Positions 1 through 11,050 of a stretch of DNA of 64,000 nt are shown one piece after another. The stretch's first letter is position 1, and every line of letters begins with the position of its first letter. The notes below the pieces were generated by a model. The model saw nothing but the letters and a program-made list of their open reading frames with translations. It was not told the origin of the DNA and searched no databases. The position numbers were made by a program, and so were the translations under genes. Source of the DNA: Acorus gramineus (Eukaryota; Streptophyta; Magnoliopsida; Acorales; Acoraceae); the NCBI GenBank assembly GCA_030737835.1, contig CM060849.1, positions 3,410,001 to 3,474,000 on the forward strand, read 5' to 3'.

Positions 1-268
1 GACATTCTCACTTGGTCAAAACCCGGATACGATTCGGAATTGCCAAATTCTAAAACGTTACCGGAATTCGATGAAATTTTTGTGAGTGGTTTGAAATGGC
101 ACCAGGACACATAATGTGCAGTTATATTTTCAATCGGAGTTCTCAAGCTCATTGTGATAGCTAAAAGTCCAAAATTTTAGCGGTTCCGATCGAAAAAAGA
201 AAAAGTTGAAAAACTGCCAGAAATGTCCCAAAGGTGACCAGAAGGCTAAAAGTGACACATATATAACA
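1..268 (-). mobile_element. Chromovirus LTR, 5' part, running off the left edge
   Basis: Read on the minus strand this begins TGTTATATATGTGTCACTTT at 268 and continues with the U3 sequence seen at 4555, 15870 and 17981, up to the segment rich in TTGGTCAAA. Base 268 is the outer edge of the LTR because the bases to its right do not resemble a polypurine tract. It is therefore a solo LTR or the 5' LTR of an element lying to the left; the rest is outside the window. Confidence 0.85.
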
Positions 269-1051
269 ATACATATTGGATTGTGTTCTTCTTGTTGAGA
301 GAAATTGAATCCAAAGTAATCCCAAGAACATGGTTAAGTTGGTTGGTGGTTGAGGGGAAAATGTTTTAGTCACACATTAAAAGATGAGTGTTGTTACACT
401 CAATTTTTTTTATAGTTCAAAATATAGTTTTATATACTTTTCTAGAAATCCGATGAAACATATACCTCGTTAGACAATGTATATACCTCGTTAAATATTT
501 TCTTACACTTTAACTAAAAATGAGTTATTCAACTCGAAATGAAACGATATACACTATTTATAAAAGCATATACCACATTAAATGATGTTTACTATTTAAA
601 AATAAATAAAAACATGTGTGGTCTGAGTTTTGGTTGGTAAGATTGGTACAGTTTTGGTGTGTGTATACGGTGGGAAGGACTAGTCAGTTGGGCTTGGCCC
701 AAAAACATGTGTATATATGGCGGGAAGGACTAGTCAGTTGGGCTTGGCCCAAAAACATGTGTATCGGTATGTAAATCTGGGGTTCTGTGAACTTGGTCCT
801 GGTCCGTCTCGCGACTGATCAGATCACCGCCCGGAGAGTCTTTTCTGAGCCACCTGACAGCTTCTCAGAAAGACGGGGTTTGTTGTGATCACCACCTACT
901 TTCTCAAAAAGCAGAAAAAGTTGGTGTTGCTGTTGATCGCCTCACAGGGAAATTGGGTGGGTTCTCCTCTCTAAGCTACGGCGTGCCGCACATAGAGGTG
1001 AAAACAAGGAATCCTTTCTGCTAGATAAGAACTTGAAAAAGGGGCTGCTGA
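269..1051. other. Unassigned spacer between two LTR insertions
   Basis: No coding frame or transposon end is recognised here. The part from 380 to 600 is AT-rich with repeated ATACCTCGTTA-like words. The part from 780 to 1050 is more GC-balanced and may be a decayed transposon. Removing the insertion at 1052-28275 and one copy of its GCTGA duplication joins this stretch to 28281. Confidence 0.5.
661..760. repeat. Tandem duplication, 2 x 50 bp
   Basis: Two adjacent 50-bp units share GGGAAGGACTAGTCAGTTGG followed by GCTTGGCCCAAAAACATGT, differing mainly in the first ten bases. A related GGGCTTGGCCCAAAAAC word occurs again at about 35760, in the spacer after the solo LTR at 29074-35433. Confidence 0.85.
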
Positions 1052-4000
1052 TGTCACGCCTCAGGGCGGTCATCCCCGAGATGTGGCAATATATATAATA
1101 TCAGCTATCAATACATGAGGTCAACAATAACTCTAACATACAACATATGAGGTGGCAAAGCAAAGATAAGTGATAGCTAACTAAAAAGCGGAAGAATAAA
1201 AATATCAATAAGTCTGAAAACCAAAACATTATTACAGACTCGAATACACAATCACTGTCCTGCTAGTCCAATAAAATACATCATGTGCAACACGGACGAT
1301 TAACAAATGCATGACTCTAGGACTGCTGACAGCCTCGCACTCGTCAACCGCCAGACGGAACGCTCCACGCACGCAAGACCACGCCACAGGGAAGCTCCAG
1401 CTCCACGCCCAACACCGCCTCTGTAAAAGAAACAGTACGCGAGGAGTGAGCTACAATCACAGTGAGTGGTTGGCAACAAAACACCATTACAACAATTTAA
1501 TGTTAAGGCAATTTCCTTTCAAGGGAAAACATGGGTGGAAACCTGATGGATAACAAGGTCACGCGGCGGCGCGACCAACCTCACCCTCACCCTCACTCCC
1601 GGAGGGAGACTCTTGGGACTCTTGGGGAGAGACCATACCGTTTGTCAAAGAGACGCAGAATTACTGGTCCACACAACACTACTGGATTATCTACATAGAG
1701 ATAACTGCCCACCGATGTCTCTCAACATCGATACATAACCGGACCCAACAACTATGGGAACGGACGAACAAACGAATGGGTCACGTAGCGACATGACTTC
1801 ACCTCACCCCTACCCCCACCTCTGAAGGGAAACTCCTGGGACACCCAGGGAGAAAACAAATAACACCTGGTGTTACTAGAGAACATAATACAACAAGTCC
1901 CTCTACTACGAGGTAGAGATGCCACTACGATACCTCAAAGCGTTAGGCACAACTTACCCGGAATATACTCTGACAGGTATAAGAGTCACGTAACCACGTG
2001 ACTCCCAACTCATCCTCACCCTAGCCCCCGGAGGGGTGACCCTAGGGACTTTTGGGATAAATCCATTTGCTCTACACCCTTCGTCATCCGGTAGCCCTCT
2101 CCCGGGTAGCCTCTACCTGGTATACTCTCATGATTAGTACATCTGCCAAACGCATCGGTAGTACCGACAGGTGGGAGCCCTCTGTCAGGACAGCTTCAAC
2201 GCTGGGCAGCTTCAACATGGATCCGATGAAGGGGAGAACGATTCCATGCTCACAATGCGAACCACATAGGTCGACTACTCTCGATAATCATATACCGATG
2301 ATATCGAATACGCTTGAACTCCCACACAGATGCGTCGCTCATACGCGAGGAGTTATCTCTGCTCTCGCGCAGAAATAAGCCAAGGGCATAAACCAACAGG
2401 TGGTTGATACACGCGCCTAGGACGGGTAGGCCTAGCTTAATGCCATAACCACCGGTTTAACAAAACCGATACAACAATGAATTCTCCTGAATTCTATTGA
2501 GTACATCACTCGGATGCAAGGTGACGATTACATCGCTTGCACTTTAACTAAGAAGGTACAACCCAATCGTGGGTCATACCCATGCCTATTACAGATAGGC
2601 CCAATTAGTCCAACATGCGCATAATTATCATAGGAGAATTCTATCGCAGAAGGAACATGATTCACATGCGCAATAACATATGATTAACTATAGGGGTTCT
2701 CTCTAACATGAATATATGGCATAAACAACACATCATGCAACATACATACAAGGCATGGCCTAACTACACATGCATATGAGGGCACATTAATCATACAAGC
2801 ACACAAAGTATAACTACACATGCATTAAGCACGATCTCGAGCACCAACAGGCGCATGTCAATAAACCCGAGCAAACCTAAGTCAAGTAGGAACCACATCT
2901 ACTTACTCAGTTCGCGCAAAGAGGGAGGGCGAGAGTGAGAGAAAGCCTCATCATCTCAGGAAGCTAGTCATAGCTTTGGCCCAACAAGATGGGCACAACA
3001 ACTATACCACGTCCTCAAGTCTTACGACCAGGGAATATTAAGTATGCACTCGGTTATTAACCCAGGCTTAATCATGCTAGAAATTACTAACATAGGGGGG
3101 GTAGTATTACAACCAAGACTACCTAAGGCATGCCATATACTATACATCCATATAAATACAAAGAGATACATGCCCATACAAGCAGGGCGCATGCAAACAT
3201 GATCATTCACATATGAATACAATACATAGGCAAGTACATGGTAGAAAAGGGGATTCTACGCAATATACGAGCTATACAAGCCTAGCATGCAAGATATCTA
3301 GCATATTTAGGGTGCAAAGAAGCCCCATGGATGCGCGATGCACGACTACGTGCATCGAGCGCTCCCCGAAGGGTTGGATCAAACCACTCACAGATACTTG
3401 GATTGTCGCGCATCCGGTCTACGAGATCTACAAGACACAACAACACAATATAAATAAACAACGTGACAAACACAACTCAAATAAATGAATCATAAACATG
3501 ATCCCTAGCGCAGGACAGTGCGCGGGGTGGGGCGGGCAGCACATGACGTACTCCCATGGCAACACAATCACATGAACAAAATACCATAACTTCTAAACCC
3601 TACAACGAATGGTGCTCAAATCAAACATGAAGCTACCTGACACAGATATAAGCCTACTTCAAGAAGACACCAACTCTTAATATTGCCTACAGCATGCATA
3701 AATATCTTATTGACCCAATCATGTAAAACTGGTGTATTTGCAGCCAATAGCCCTACTATTTGATCTCCACAGCACCAAATACACATCAAAACATTATGAA
3801 ATAAATCATACATGTTATCTGACATGTTGGGATCATAATATGTGCAGACATCATAATCTGATTTAGCCTCTACATGTGCAAAATAAAATATTTTCAAACA
3901 CTGGTCAATTCTCACGCAAATCTGGACAGTCCATGCAATTTAGGTAATAACTTACAACACATAATATTACCACACCAAATTTCATATATTGCATCTAGAC

Positions 4001-4554
4001 ACATGAAAGATCATATCACATGACGACACAATCCTGAGAATATGCCTCTAAATACTTGTTGCACAAGGATCTTAAGGAGACAAAAATCTGGCTTACTACA
4101 ACACAAAACCGCCACGATCCATGCATAAACACAAACACCTCATGTGTAGCAGCAATTACACGTAACAACACTCTCCCAACAACACCCACAAGTGCTACAA
4201 AACCAGAAGAGAAGAGGAAAAGACTTACCAAAAGAGGAGGAGGGAAAGGGGAAGGTGCAAGGGCTCTCGAACGCACCCACGACCACCTCGACCACCACCT
4301 CCTTTGCTTCTCTTCTTCATGGCTGGACCTAAGGGGAGGGGAAAATCAGGGGAAACCTGGGAACCATAAGAGGCTAGAGGAGGAGGAGAAGGAATAGACA
4401 ACAACTATGGCACACACCTTTATTTGATCTTCCTCTTCTTGCACCTCACCTTCCAAGCACTCCTTCATCTTCTTCTACCATCTTCTTCACCAAAAACACT
4501 CACACAAAGGGATGGACCAGATGGAAAGAGAGGGAGTTTGAGAGGGATAGAGAA
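1052..4554 (-). mobile_element. Solo LTR (second chromovirus subfamily), right-hand (3') portion
   Basis: On the minus strand the LTR ends at 1052 with ...GGCGTGACA (TGTCACGCC on the plus strand). It resembles the LTR copies at 29074 and 31230. It stops at 4554 because a plus-strand chromovirus complex is inserted there, and it resumes at 27894-28275. The two outer edges carry the identical 5-bp duplication GCTGA at 1047-1051 and 28276-28280, and no primer-binding site or polypurine tract adjoins either edge. The whole is therefore a solo LTR of about 3.9 kb. Confidence 0.85.
3392..3427 (-). other. 36-nt LTR micro-exon candidate, second subfamily
   Basis: On the minus strand this is preceded by a CTTGTAG acceptor and followed by a GTGAGT donor. 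Its length, 36 nt, matches the micro-exon in the first-subfamily LTRs. In the same phase it reads DLVDRMRDNPSI, compared with DLDGRSRDNPDT in the LTR at 57150. The downstream exon of this copy would give an immediate stop, so the copy is not intact. Confidence 0.4.
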
Positions 4555-4977
4555 TGTTATATATGTGTCACTTTTAGCCTTCTGGTAACCATTGGAGCAT
4601 TCTGGCAGTTTTTGAGTTTTTCGTTTTTCGATCGGAACCGCTAAAATTTTGGACTGTTAGCTATCATCCTGAGTTTGAGGACTCCAATTGAAAATCTAAC
4701 TGCATATTATGTGTCCTGGTGCCATTTCAAGCCACTCACGAAAATTTCATCGAATTCCGGTAACGTTTCAGAATTTCACAGTTCCGGGGCGTATCCGGGT
4801 TTTGACCGAGCGAGAAGTCATTGGGAAAGTTGACTTGGTCAAAGTGGGCCCATGACTTGGTCAACCCCTTTTATTTTTTTGTGTGGTTGGGTTGACCCAA
4901 GTCAAAGCTCACTTAAGCCTCACTAATCCTCTATTAAACCCTAATTAAACCTAGTTAGCCTAATCTAAGTGTGGGGT

Positions 4978-4986
4978 TATATATAA
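4978..4986 (+). promoter_or_regulatory. TATA box of the outer 5' LTR
   Basis: TATATATAA lies about 425 bp into the LTR, in a stretch that is the promoter position of plant LTRs. The C-rich segment containing CTATTCATCATC, where a transcript could start, follows about 25-35 bp downstream and is conserved in the sister LTRs. Confidence 0.55.
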
Positions 4987-5315
4987 GTGAGCTAAAATAT
5001 CTTTTCCTCCACTATTCATCATCTTCCCCAATTAAATTTCTCTCTCCCCCTCTCTCTTTTTCCACCATTTGAGATAGCTAGAGTGCTAGAAACCAAGAAC
5101 ACAAAGAAGGGAAAGGATAGGTATTGACCTGATCTATCTTCCCATGGTTTCTTTTTCAAGTTTCTTCATGTATGACCCCCTCTCATACCCTCTTTTCTCC
5201 TCTGATTTCAGCCCCTTTGAAGGCTGAAAGAGATCTAGGTGGTGGTGGTCCTTGAGGAGGTGTTTCGGTGCACGAAGAGCAACCGATCTTCCCCTTCCTT
5301 CCTTTCCTTCCTTGG

Positions 5316-6134
5316 GTAAGGTTCTTTCCTTCCTTTCCATGTTTAGATGCATGTTAGGAGGGTGTTTTTGGCTGTTGGTGGCGGTGGGTGGCGGTTGGTG
5401 GTGGTTGGTGGCCATTGGTGGCCGGTGAGAGGTGGTAGGGTGGCTCGGGCAGGATGGCAGGCTGTCTCGGGTAGGCTGGCAGCAGGTAGCGCAGGCAGGC
5501 AGGCTGGCGAGCAGGGCAGGCAGAGCAGCTGGCAGGGCACGCGCGCGTGTGCGCCAGCGTGCGCGCGGGAGTGCGCACGGGTGGAACAGGAGAGTGCGGG
5601 TGCTGCGCGCTGGGCGCCGTGCGGGGGCTTGCACACGGGGCGCTGCTCAGAGGCGCAGTGCGGGCTTGCGCGTAGGGGACCGCGTGCGGATGCTGCGCGT
5701 AGGGCGCCGTGCGGGGTGTGCGCGCGGAGCGCTGCGCAGAGGTGCAGGCGTGCTGTGCGCGCACGATGAGGCGAGCCGGTGGTGCACGCGGGGTGCGCGC
5801 GGGGCGAGGCGATGGGGAGCTGGGCGTGCGGGTGTGCGCGAGTGCTGCGCTGGGGCGTAGTGAGCGCGCGGTGCACCCAGGGGGGGTTCGACAGAGTGTC
5901 CGGGCGTGTGGGATGGGCTCGGCAGTCCATCTTGGCATGCGGGCCGGGGCTCGGTTGTGCGCCCGGAGCGGGTGGCCGTGCGTACGGCTGCCCAGGGGTT
6001 CAGGATTGAGTTGGGGTGCTCGGGCTCGCGTGCATACGGGCTGTATGTACGTTTGCCCGAGTGTTGTGTATTTTTAGTGTATTTTTGGTGTATTTGTCTA
6101 TTTTACTTACCGAGTTGATTACCCTGTCTTGCAG
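5316..6134 (+). other. Putative LTR leader intron containing a CpG-dense block
   Basis: A donor-like TTGG/GTAAGG at 5315/5316 and a pyrimidine-rich acceptor CCCTGTCTTGCAG ending at 6134 bound this 819-bp segment. Positions 5350-6020 are extremely rich in CpG, with G far above C on the LTR sense strand. Equivalent boundaries occur in the other LTRs while the block between them varies. Splicing is inferred from sequence only. Confidence 0.45.
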
Positions 6135-6170
6135 ATCTTGACAGACGGTCGTGCGACGACCCGGTTATTG
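6135..6170 (+). other. 36-nt LTR micro-exon (outer 5' LTR)
   Basis: This lies between acceptor TCTTGCAG and donor GTGAGC. In the phase set by the downstream exon it reads DLDRRSCDDPVI. The partner exon at 10538-10590 belongs to the same LTR but is now separated from it by the solo LTR at 6716-10026. Confidence 0.45.
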
Positions 6171-6979
6171 GTGAGCGGGACAACCCAACCGAGTTGGGAG
6201 GCACTATATGCACTTGGGCGTATACCGCCCTCCCCTGGGGCACCATAGTTAATATTAACTTGTTAATATGTAATCTGTGCAAGCATGATTAGTGAGTAGT
6301 ATGCATACTACCCTAGACTTTGTATGTTAGGGACTTGCACCCTTAGGATATGTGTAAGAGCCATGCATCCTGTCACCCTGTTATCATGCTAGGAAAGCCT
6401 CGACCTATGCATGCGTCCTACTAGTTTAATTTATTAAATTAAATGCGAGCATATGTCTATTAGTATGCCTTGGGGAATATTAAGGGGGCCTTGCGAGGTC
6501 AACATTGAGACCCGGGCTAGGGTACTCCGTGTTCCTTGTTTGGTTGTCGGGATGTCCTATATCGGGACCTCATGTTGCCCTCCCAAGGTTTCTTTTCCTC
6601 ATTATTATCTTATATATTCCCCGCATCTTGGTTATGCGCCCTGGAGGAATTCTGAAGAATTCATGACATTAGAGTTGTTGAGATGTGTTGTCGGCGGATC
6701 CGAGTGGATCATATGTGTTATACTTGTGTCACTTTTAGCCTGCGGGTAACCGTTGGAGCGTCCTGGCAGTTTTAAAAAATTTTTAGGGTTTTCGATCGGA
6801 ACCGCTTATTTTTGGACTGTTAGCTATCGTCCTGAGCTAGAGGACTCCGATTGAAAATCTAACTGTATATTTGGTGTCCTGGTGCCATTTTAGACCTCTC
6901 ACGAAAATTTCATCGATTTTCGGTAATGTTCCCAAAATTTCGCAGTTCCGGGGCGTATGTGGGTTTTTAAGTCGCACAC

Positions 6980-6987
6980 TATATAAA
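6980..6987 (+). promoter_or_regulatory. TATA box of the nested solo LTR
   Basis: TATATAAA followed by GG is the best TATA match among the LTRs here, about 265 bp from the LTR start. The CACTATTCATCATCC start-site region follows about 25 bp later. Confidence 0.6.
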
Positions 6988-8333
6988 GGTGGGATCAAAT
7001 TTCGAGTAGCACTATTCATCATCCCTAGCAACCTTCCCCTCTCTCCTATTCTCCATTTTTCTCACTTTTGAGCCCCCTAGACCCCTCAAAATCAAAAACC
7101 CAAAACCTAGGAAGTGTAGATCGGGTCCCGATCTACACCCCGGTGGTTTCAAATCCCTTTTCCGACAACTCTAGCCACTCCGTCCTCCCCTCTTTCTCCT
7201 CTGTTTTGGCCCGTTTCGAGGACCGTGGTAGATCGGGGCGTAGGAGGGCCGTTGAGAAGGGTTTCGGTGCGCGGAGAGCACCCGGACTTCGCTTCCTCCC
7301 CTTGGTAAGGTCCTTTTCTTCACTTTTCTTGCATAGATGTATGCTAGGAGTGTGGATCTGTGTATGAGGGGTGGTCGGCGGCTGTGGGAGGCTGTCGGGG
7401 GTGGTTGGGGGTGGTCGGAGGTGGTCGGCGGCCTGGGATGGGTGGTTGGAGGTGCTCGGCAGGCAGGGTCTGTTCCGGGCAGCAGGCAGCAGCGGCAGCA
7501 GCGCAGGCAGCGCGCGGGCTGGACGCGCGCGGGCGTGCGCGTGCGCGCGGCGTGCGCTCGGGGGCGCTGGTGGCCAGTTGAGCGCGCGTGCAGGGCGCGC
7601 TGTGCATGCTGGTCGTGCAAGGTCTGGTCGAGCGGCTGGAGCTGGGCGAGCTGGGCGCGAGGAGCTGGGCGGGCTGTGCGCGAGGTGCTGGGCGGCGGTG
7701 CTGGGGATGATGCCCGTGAGGGCAGTGTGTGCAGGGTAGGCTGGCAGGGCTAGCTCGGGTAGGATGGGAGTAGGTGCACCAGTTTGCTGGGCGCGCGAGC
7801 GCGTGCGCGCGGGTGCGCGCGCGGGCGTGCGCTCGGGGGGTGCAGTGGGTGCGAGCGGGTGGCACGCGGGGTGGTGCGCGCGGCTAGAGGGTGGTAGGTG
7901 CGTGCGGAGTGCGTGCGGATGGGGGGCTGGAGATGCGCGCGGGGTGCGCGCGGGGCGAGACGCTGCGCGCGGGGCGTGCGGGGTGCTCGCGGGCCAGCAT
8001 GGCGTGCGGGGTGTGCGCGGGCGGCTGCGCTGGGGCGCAGGGGGCGCGCGGTGCACACGGGAGGCTCGGCGGCGCGTCTCGGCAGCGGGCAGGGGCCCGG
8101 CGGTGCGCGGAGTGCGCAGGCCGAGGCGCGGCGGTGCGCCCGGGCGGTCGGGTGGCCATGCGGGTGGTTGCCGGCCGTGCGGGTGTTTGCCGGGATGCTC
8201 GGGCTAGCGTGCGTGCGGGTCGTATGCACGTTTGCCCGAGTGTTGGGAGTTTAGTTGTGGGTTTATGTAAGTTCTTGTGTATTTTGTAGTATTTGTGGAT
8301 TTTAACTCACCATATTGAATGTCTATCTTGCAG

Positions 8334-9680
8334 ATCTAGACGGGCGGTCGCGCGATGACCCAGATACTGGTGAGTGGGACAATCCAACCCAGTTGAGAGG
8401 CGTTATACGCACTTGGGCGTATACCGACCTCTCCTGGGGCGTCATGGACGGATATTGATCTGTTGTGATATGTATATCATGCTTATATGATTTAAATGTA
8501 GAATGCATGTTACCCTAGACTCTGCATGTTAGGGACTTGCACCCTTAGGATATGTGTATGAGCCATGCACCATGTCCCCTGTTTACATGCTAGGAAACCC
8601 GGCCTATGTATGCGTCCTACTAGTTTATTTATTAAATTAAATGCTAGTGTATGTTAAATCGCATGCCTTAGGATAATATTATAGGGAGGAGCCTTGCGAG
8701 GTCAACGCTGAGACCCGTGTTAGGGTACTCCGTGTTCCTTGTTTGGTTGTCGGGGTATCCTGTATCGGGAACTCACACTGCCCTCCCAAGGTTTCTAGTC
8801 CCAATAATATTATAAGTAATGTTGTATGATTGGTATGACTATTAGCATGAGTAGTGAATATTATAGGGGAGGGACCTTGCGAGGACAGCGGTGAGACCCG
8901 TGTTAGGGTACTCCGTGTTCCTTGTTTGGTTGTCGGGGTACCCTGTATCGGGAACTCACGCCGCCCTCCCGAGTTTCTTTCCCCCAGTGATATTCCAACA
9001 CTGCTTTTGATTGTACTATTTCCCCGCATCTTGGATATGCGCCCTGGAGGAACTCTGAAGAGTTCATGACATTTGAGTGGTAGAGATGTATTGTCGGCGG
9101 ATCCGAGTGGATCATATGCGTATGGATAGGCTGTTCTGTTCCCTGCGTTGGATCCGGTAGAGGCTACCCCCAGAGTTAGAAAGGCCGTCCTTCAGAGGAC
9201 CCACATCAGTAGGCACCTCCTGATTTGGTTTCGGACTGTGCTGAAGTTGTGGGTGGAGACCAAGCGGCCTACGGAGTGGAGGAGAGACTATCGGTGGACC
9301 AAGGGTGACCAACAGCCTAGTCAGTCCCAAAATCCTATGTCACCCGTGGGAGGGTGAGGGTGAGGGTGTAGTGGGTTGGCGATGAGCGACCTACTGGATT
9401 TTTGAATGGATGGTTATCAGTCCCAATAGCCTATGTCACCCATTGATGGGTGAGGGTGAGGGTGTGGTGGTTCGGCGAAGTACGAACCACTGGATTATGT
9501 TGTTATGTCTTTGAGGATGGATAAATAATGGAATTGTGGTAAATATAGTCTGTGATGCATGGGTTGTGCTGTTCACTGAGCGTGTGGCTCACCCCTCGCA
9601 TATGTTTTTCCCCAGTGGTCACTGAGCCTGAGCTAGAGCCGGAGCAGCAGTTGGAGCTTTCCGAGGGATTCCTTCAGTAG
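8334..9680 (+). CDS. Spliced small reading frame in the nested solo LTR (exons 8334-8369 and 9616-9680)
   Basis: The first exon (36 nt) follows acceptor TATCTTGCAG and ends at donor GTGAGT at 8370. The second (65 nt) follows acceptor TTTTTCCCCAG and ends with TAG at 9678. The junction codon is completed across the splice. The exons read DLDGRSRDDPDT, then VVTEPELEPEQQLELSEGFLQ in segments of up to 20 residues either side of the last residue. Compared with the LTR at 17981, five of six differences in the micro-exon are synonymous in this frame. Compared with the LTR at 57150, the second exon is longer by 12 nt, exactly four codons. No ATG is in frame in the presumed first exon (ending 7304), so the start of the protein is unknown. 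It could instead be a leader uORF or a captured gene fragment. Confidence 0.45.
8673..8985 (+). repeat. Internal tandem duplication in the nested LTR
   Basis: A segment of about 130 bp containing CCTTGCGAGG, GTACTCCGTGTTCCTTG and a GCCCTCCC end occurs at about 8673-8801 and again at 8856-8985, offset by 183 bp. The other LTRs have it once (for example 6485-6600 and 17730-17840). Confidence 0.8.
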
Positions 9681-10026
9681 CGGAGCAGCGCTACGTCCGC
9701 GAGTGCCAGAGGCTATCAGCATCCCTTTTCTTGGCTGTATGTATTTTATTTTCGTGCTTGGCACGCGTCTGTATATATTCAGTTGTTACTATGTATATTG
9801 GCTCTCACAGGACATATGATTGTGTATCGAGTCTGTAATGTGTTTTGGGTTACAGACTCAGTATTAGCTTCCGCTATATTGTGTATATATTATGTCAGCC
9901 CTGTTTGATCTGTGTTGTCATTTTTATCTGTGGTTTTAGAGTATATATGTTTGACCTCATGTGTAGGCTTCTGATATGATATATACACCTGCCGCGTCCC
10001 GGGGACGGCCGCCCTGGGGTGTGACA

Positions 10027-10930
10027 ATATGCGTATGGATAGGCTGTTCTGTCCCCTCGTTGGATCCGGTAGAGACTGCCCCAGCGTTAGAAAAGCCGTC
10101 CCGTGAGAGGGTTCCCATCAGTAGGCACCTCCTGATTTGGGACGGACTGTGTTGAATGTGGGAGTGGCCAAGCGGCTACGGAGTGGAGGAGAGACTATCG
10201 GTGGACCAAGGGTGACCAACAGCCTAGTCAGTCCCAATATCCTATGTCACCATATTGAGGGGTGAGGGTGAGGGTGTGGTGGGCCGGCGATGTGGCGACC
10301 CACTGGATTTGTGTAAGAATGATTATCAACCTGTTAAATCCCAACATCCTATGTCACCTATTGAGGGGTGAGGGTGAGGGTGTGGTGGTTCGACGATGTA
10401 GCGACCCACTGGATTGTCTTGTTCCTGCCAATTTGAGGCTTTTTTATTTGATTATTGTGGTTAATATGAATTGTGATGCATGGGCTGTGCTATTCACTGA
10501 GCGTGTGGCTCACCCCTCGCATAATTATTTTCTCCAGTGATTACTGAGGCGGACTTGAAGGAGGAGCTCCCCAAGCGACTGCACCAGTAGCGGAGTAGCG
10601 CCACGTCCCGCGAGTTTTAGAGGCCATCAGCATCCTTTTGATTGTATGTATATATATTCGTGCTTGGGCACCCAGTTTGGATTGTATTTGGATGTATGTG
10701 TGTATATTGGCTTCACAGACATTTGATTATGTATCGAGTCTGTAGTATGTTTTTGGATTACAGATTCAGTCTTTTAGCTTCCGCTATCTGTGTAATATCA
10801 TGTCAGACTTGCTTTCATCTGTGTTGTCATTTTAGTTGTTGTTTAGAGTATTTTATTGATCTCTTGTATAGACTGCTGATATCATGTATACACTTGCCGC
10901 GTCTCGGGGACGGCTGCCTGGGGCGTGACA
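10027..10930 (+). mobile_element. Outer chromovirus 5' LTR (type A), right part
   Basis: This continues the LTR interrupted at 6715, beginning with the duplicated ATATG and ending GGGGCGTGACA at 10930, immediately before a primer-binding site. It contains two GGGTGAGGGTGAGGGTG-like tracts and the LTR exon at 10538. Its last 310 bp match 27584-27893, the tail that closes the complex, better than they match the C-type LTR. Confidence 0.9.
10538..10590 (+). other. Second LTR exon (outer 5' LTR)
   Basis: This follows acceptor TTTTCTCCAG and reads VITEADLKEELPKRLHQ then TAG, with the first codon split across the splice. Against the copy at 63367-63419 there are nine base differences, seven of them synonymous in this frame. 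Confidence 0.45.
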
Positions 10931-10935
10931 AAAGT

Positions 10936-10947
10936 TGGTATCAAAGC
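10936..10947 (+). promoter_or_regulatory. Primer-binding site, initiator tRNA-Met type
   Basis: TGGTATCAAAGC lies five bases after the LTR end, where minus-strand synthesis would be primed. It differs by one base from the TGGTATCAGAGC present at 20980 and 26889. Confidence 0.85.
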
Positions 10948-11050
10948 CTGGTCCTGTCAGAGCCAATTGTCTTCTTTTTCTTAGAGATGAGTCCTAGGAT
11001 TTCTATATGAGTATTCTGATCCTAGTGTCTGGTTTTCTTAGGTTGCTGAT

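Larger units (their letters stand above)
4555..6715 (+). mobile_element. Outer chromovirus 5' LTR (type A), left part
   Basis: The LTR begins TGTTATATATG at 4555, right after GAGAA, the left copy of a target duplication; the right copy after 27893 is GAGAG. The sequence nearly matches 15870-17980. It is interrupted after ATATG at 6711-6715 by a solo LTR and resumes at 10027. Without that insertion the LTR is about 3.06 kb, long but usual for Tekay/Del chromoviruses. Confidence 0.9.
6716..10026 (+). mobile_element. Solo LTR nested in the outer 5' LTR
   Basis: A 3311-bp LTR starting TGTTATACTTGTGTCAC and ending GGGGTGTGACA. It is flanked by perfect 5-bp duplications ATATG at 6711-6715 and 10027-10031. 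The interrupted host LTR continues on the right with GCGTATGGATAGG, exactly as in the uninterrupted copies. No internal region remains, so this is an LTR-LTR recombination product. Confidence 0.95.

Noticed and set aside
5343-6120. Many long overlapping open frames on both strands in the GC-rich LTR blocks (also at 7133-8290, 16658-17370, 18770-19480, 33405-33900, 39113-39700, 57930-58935)
   Set aside because: Stop codons are rare in GC-rich DNA. The frames are low complexity (Arg, Ala, Gly, Pro, His), occur in up to five frames at once, and are not kept in the same frame between LTR copies.
9340-9380. Telomere-like repeat
   Set aside because: The unit is GTGAGG/GGGTGA, not the plant telomere unit TTTAGGG, and it occurs in every LTR at the same place.
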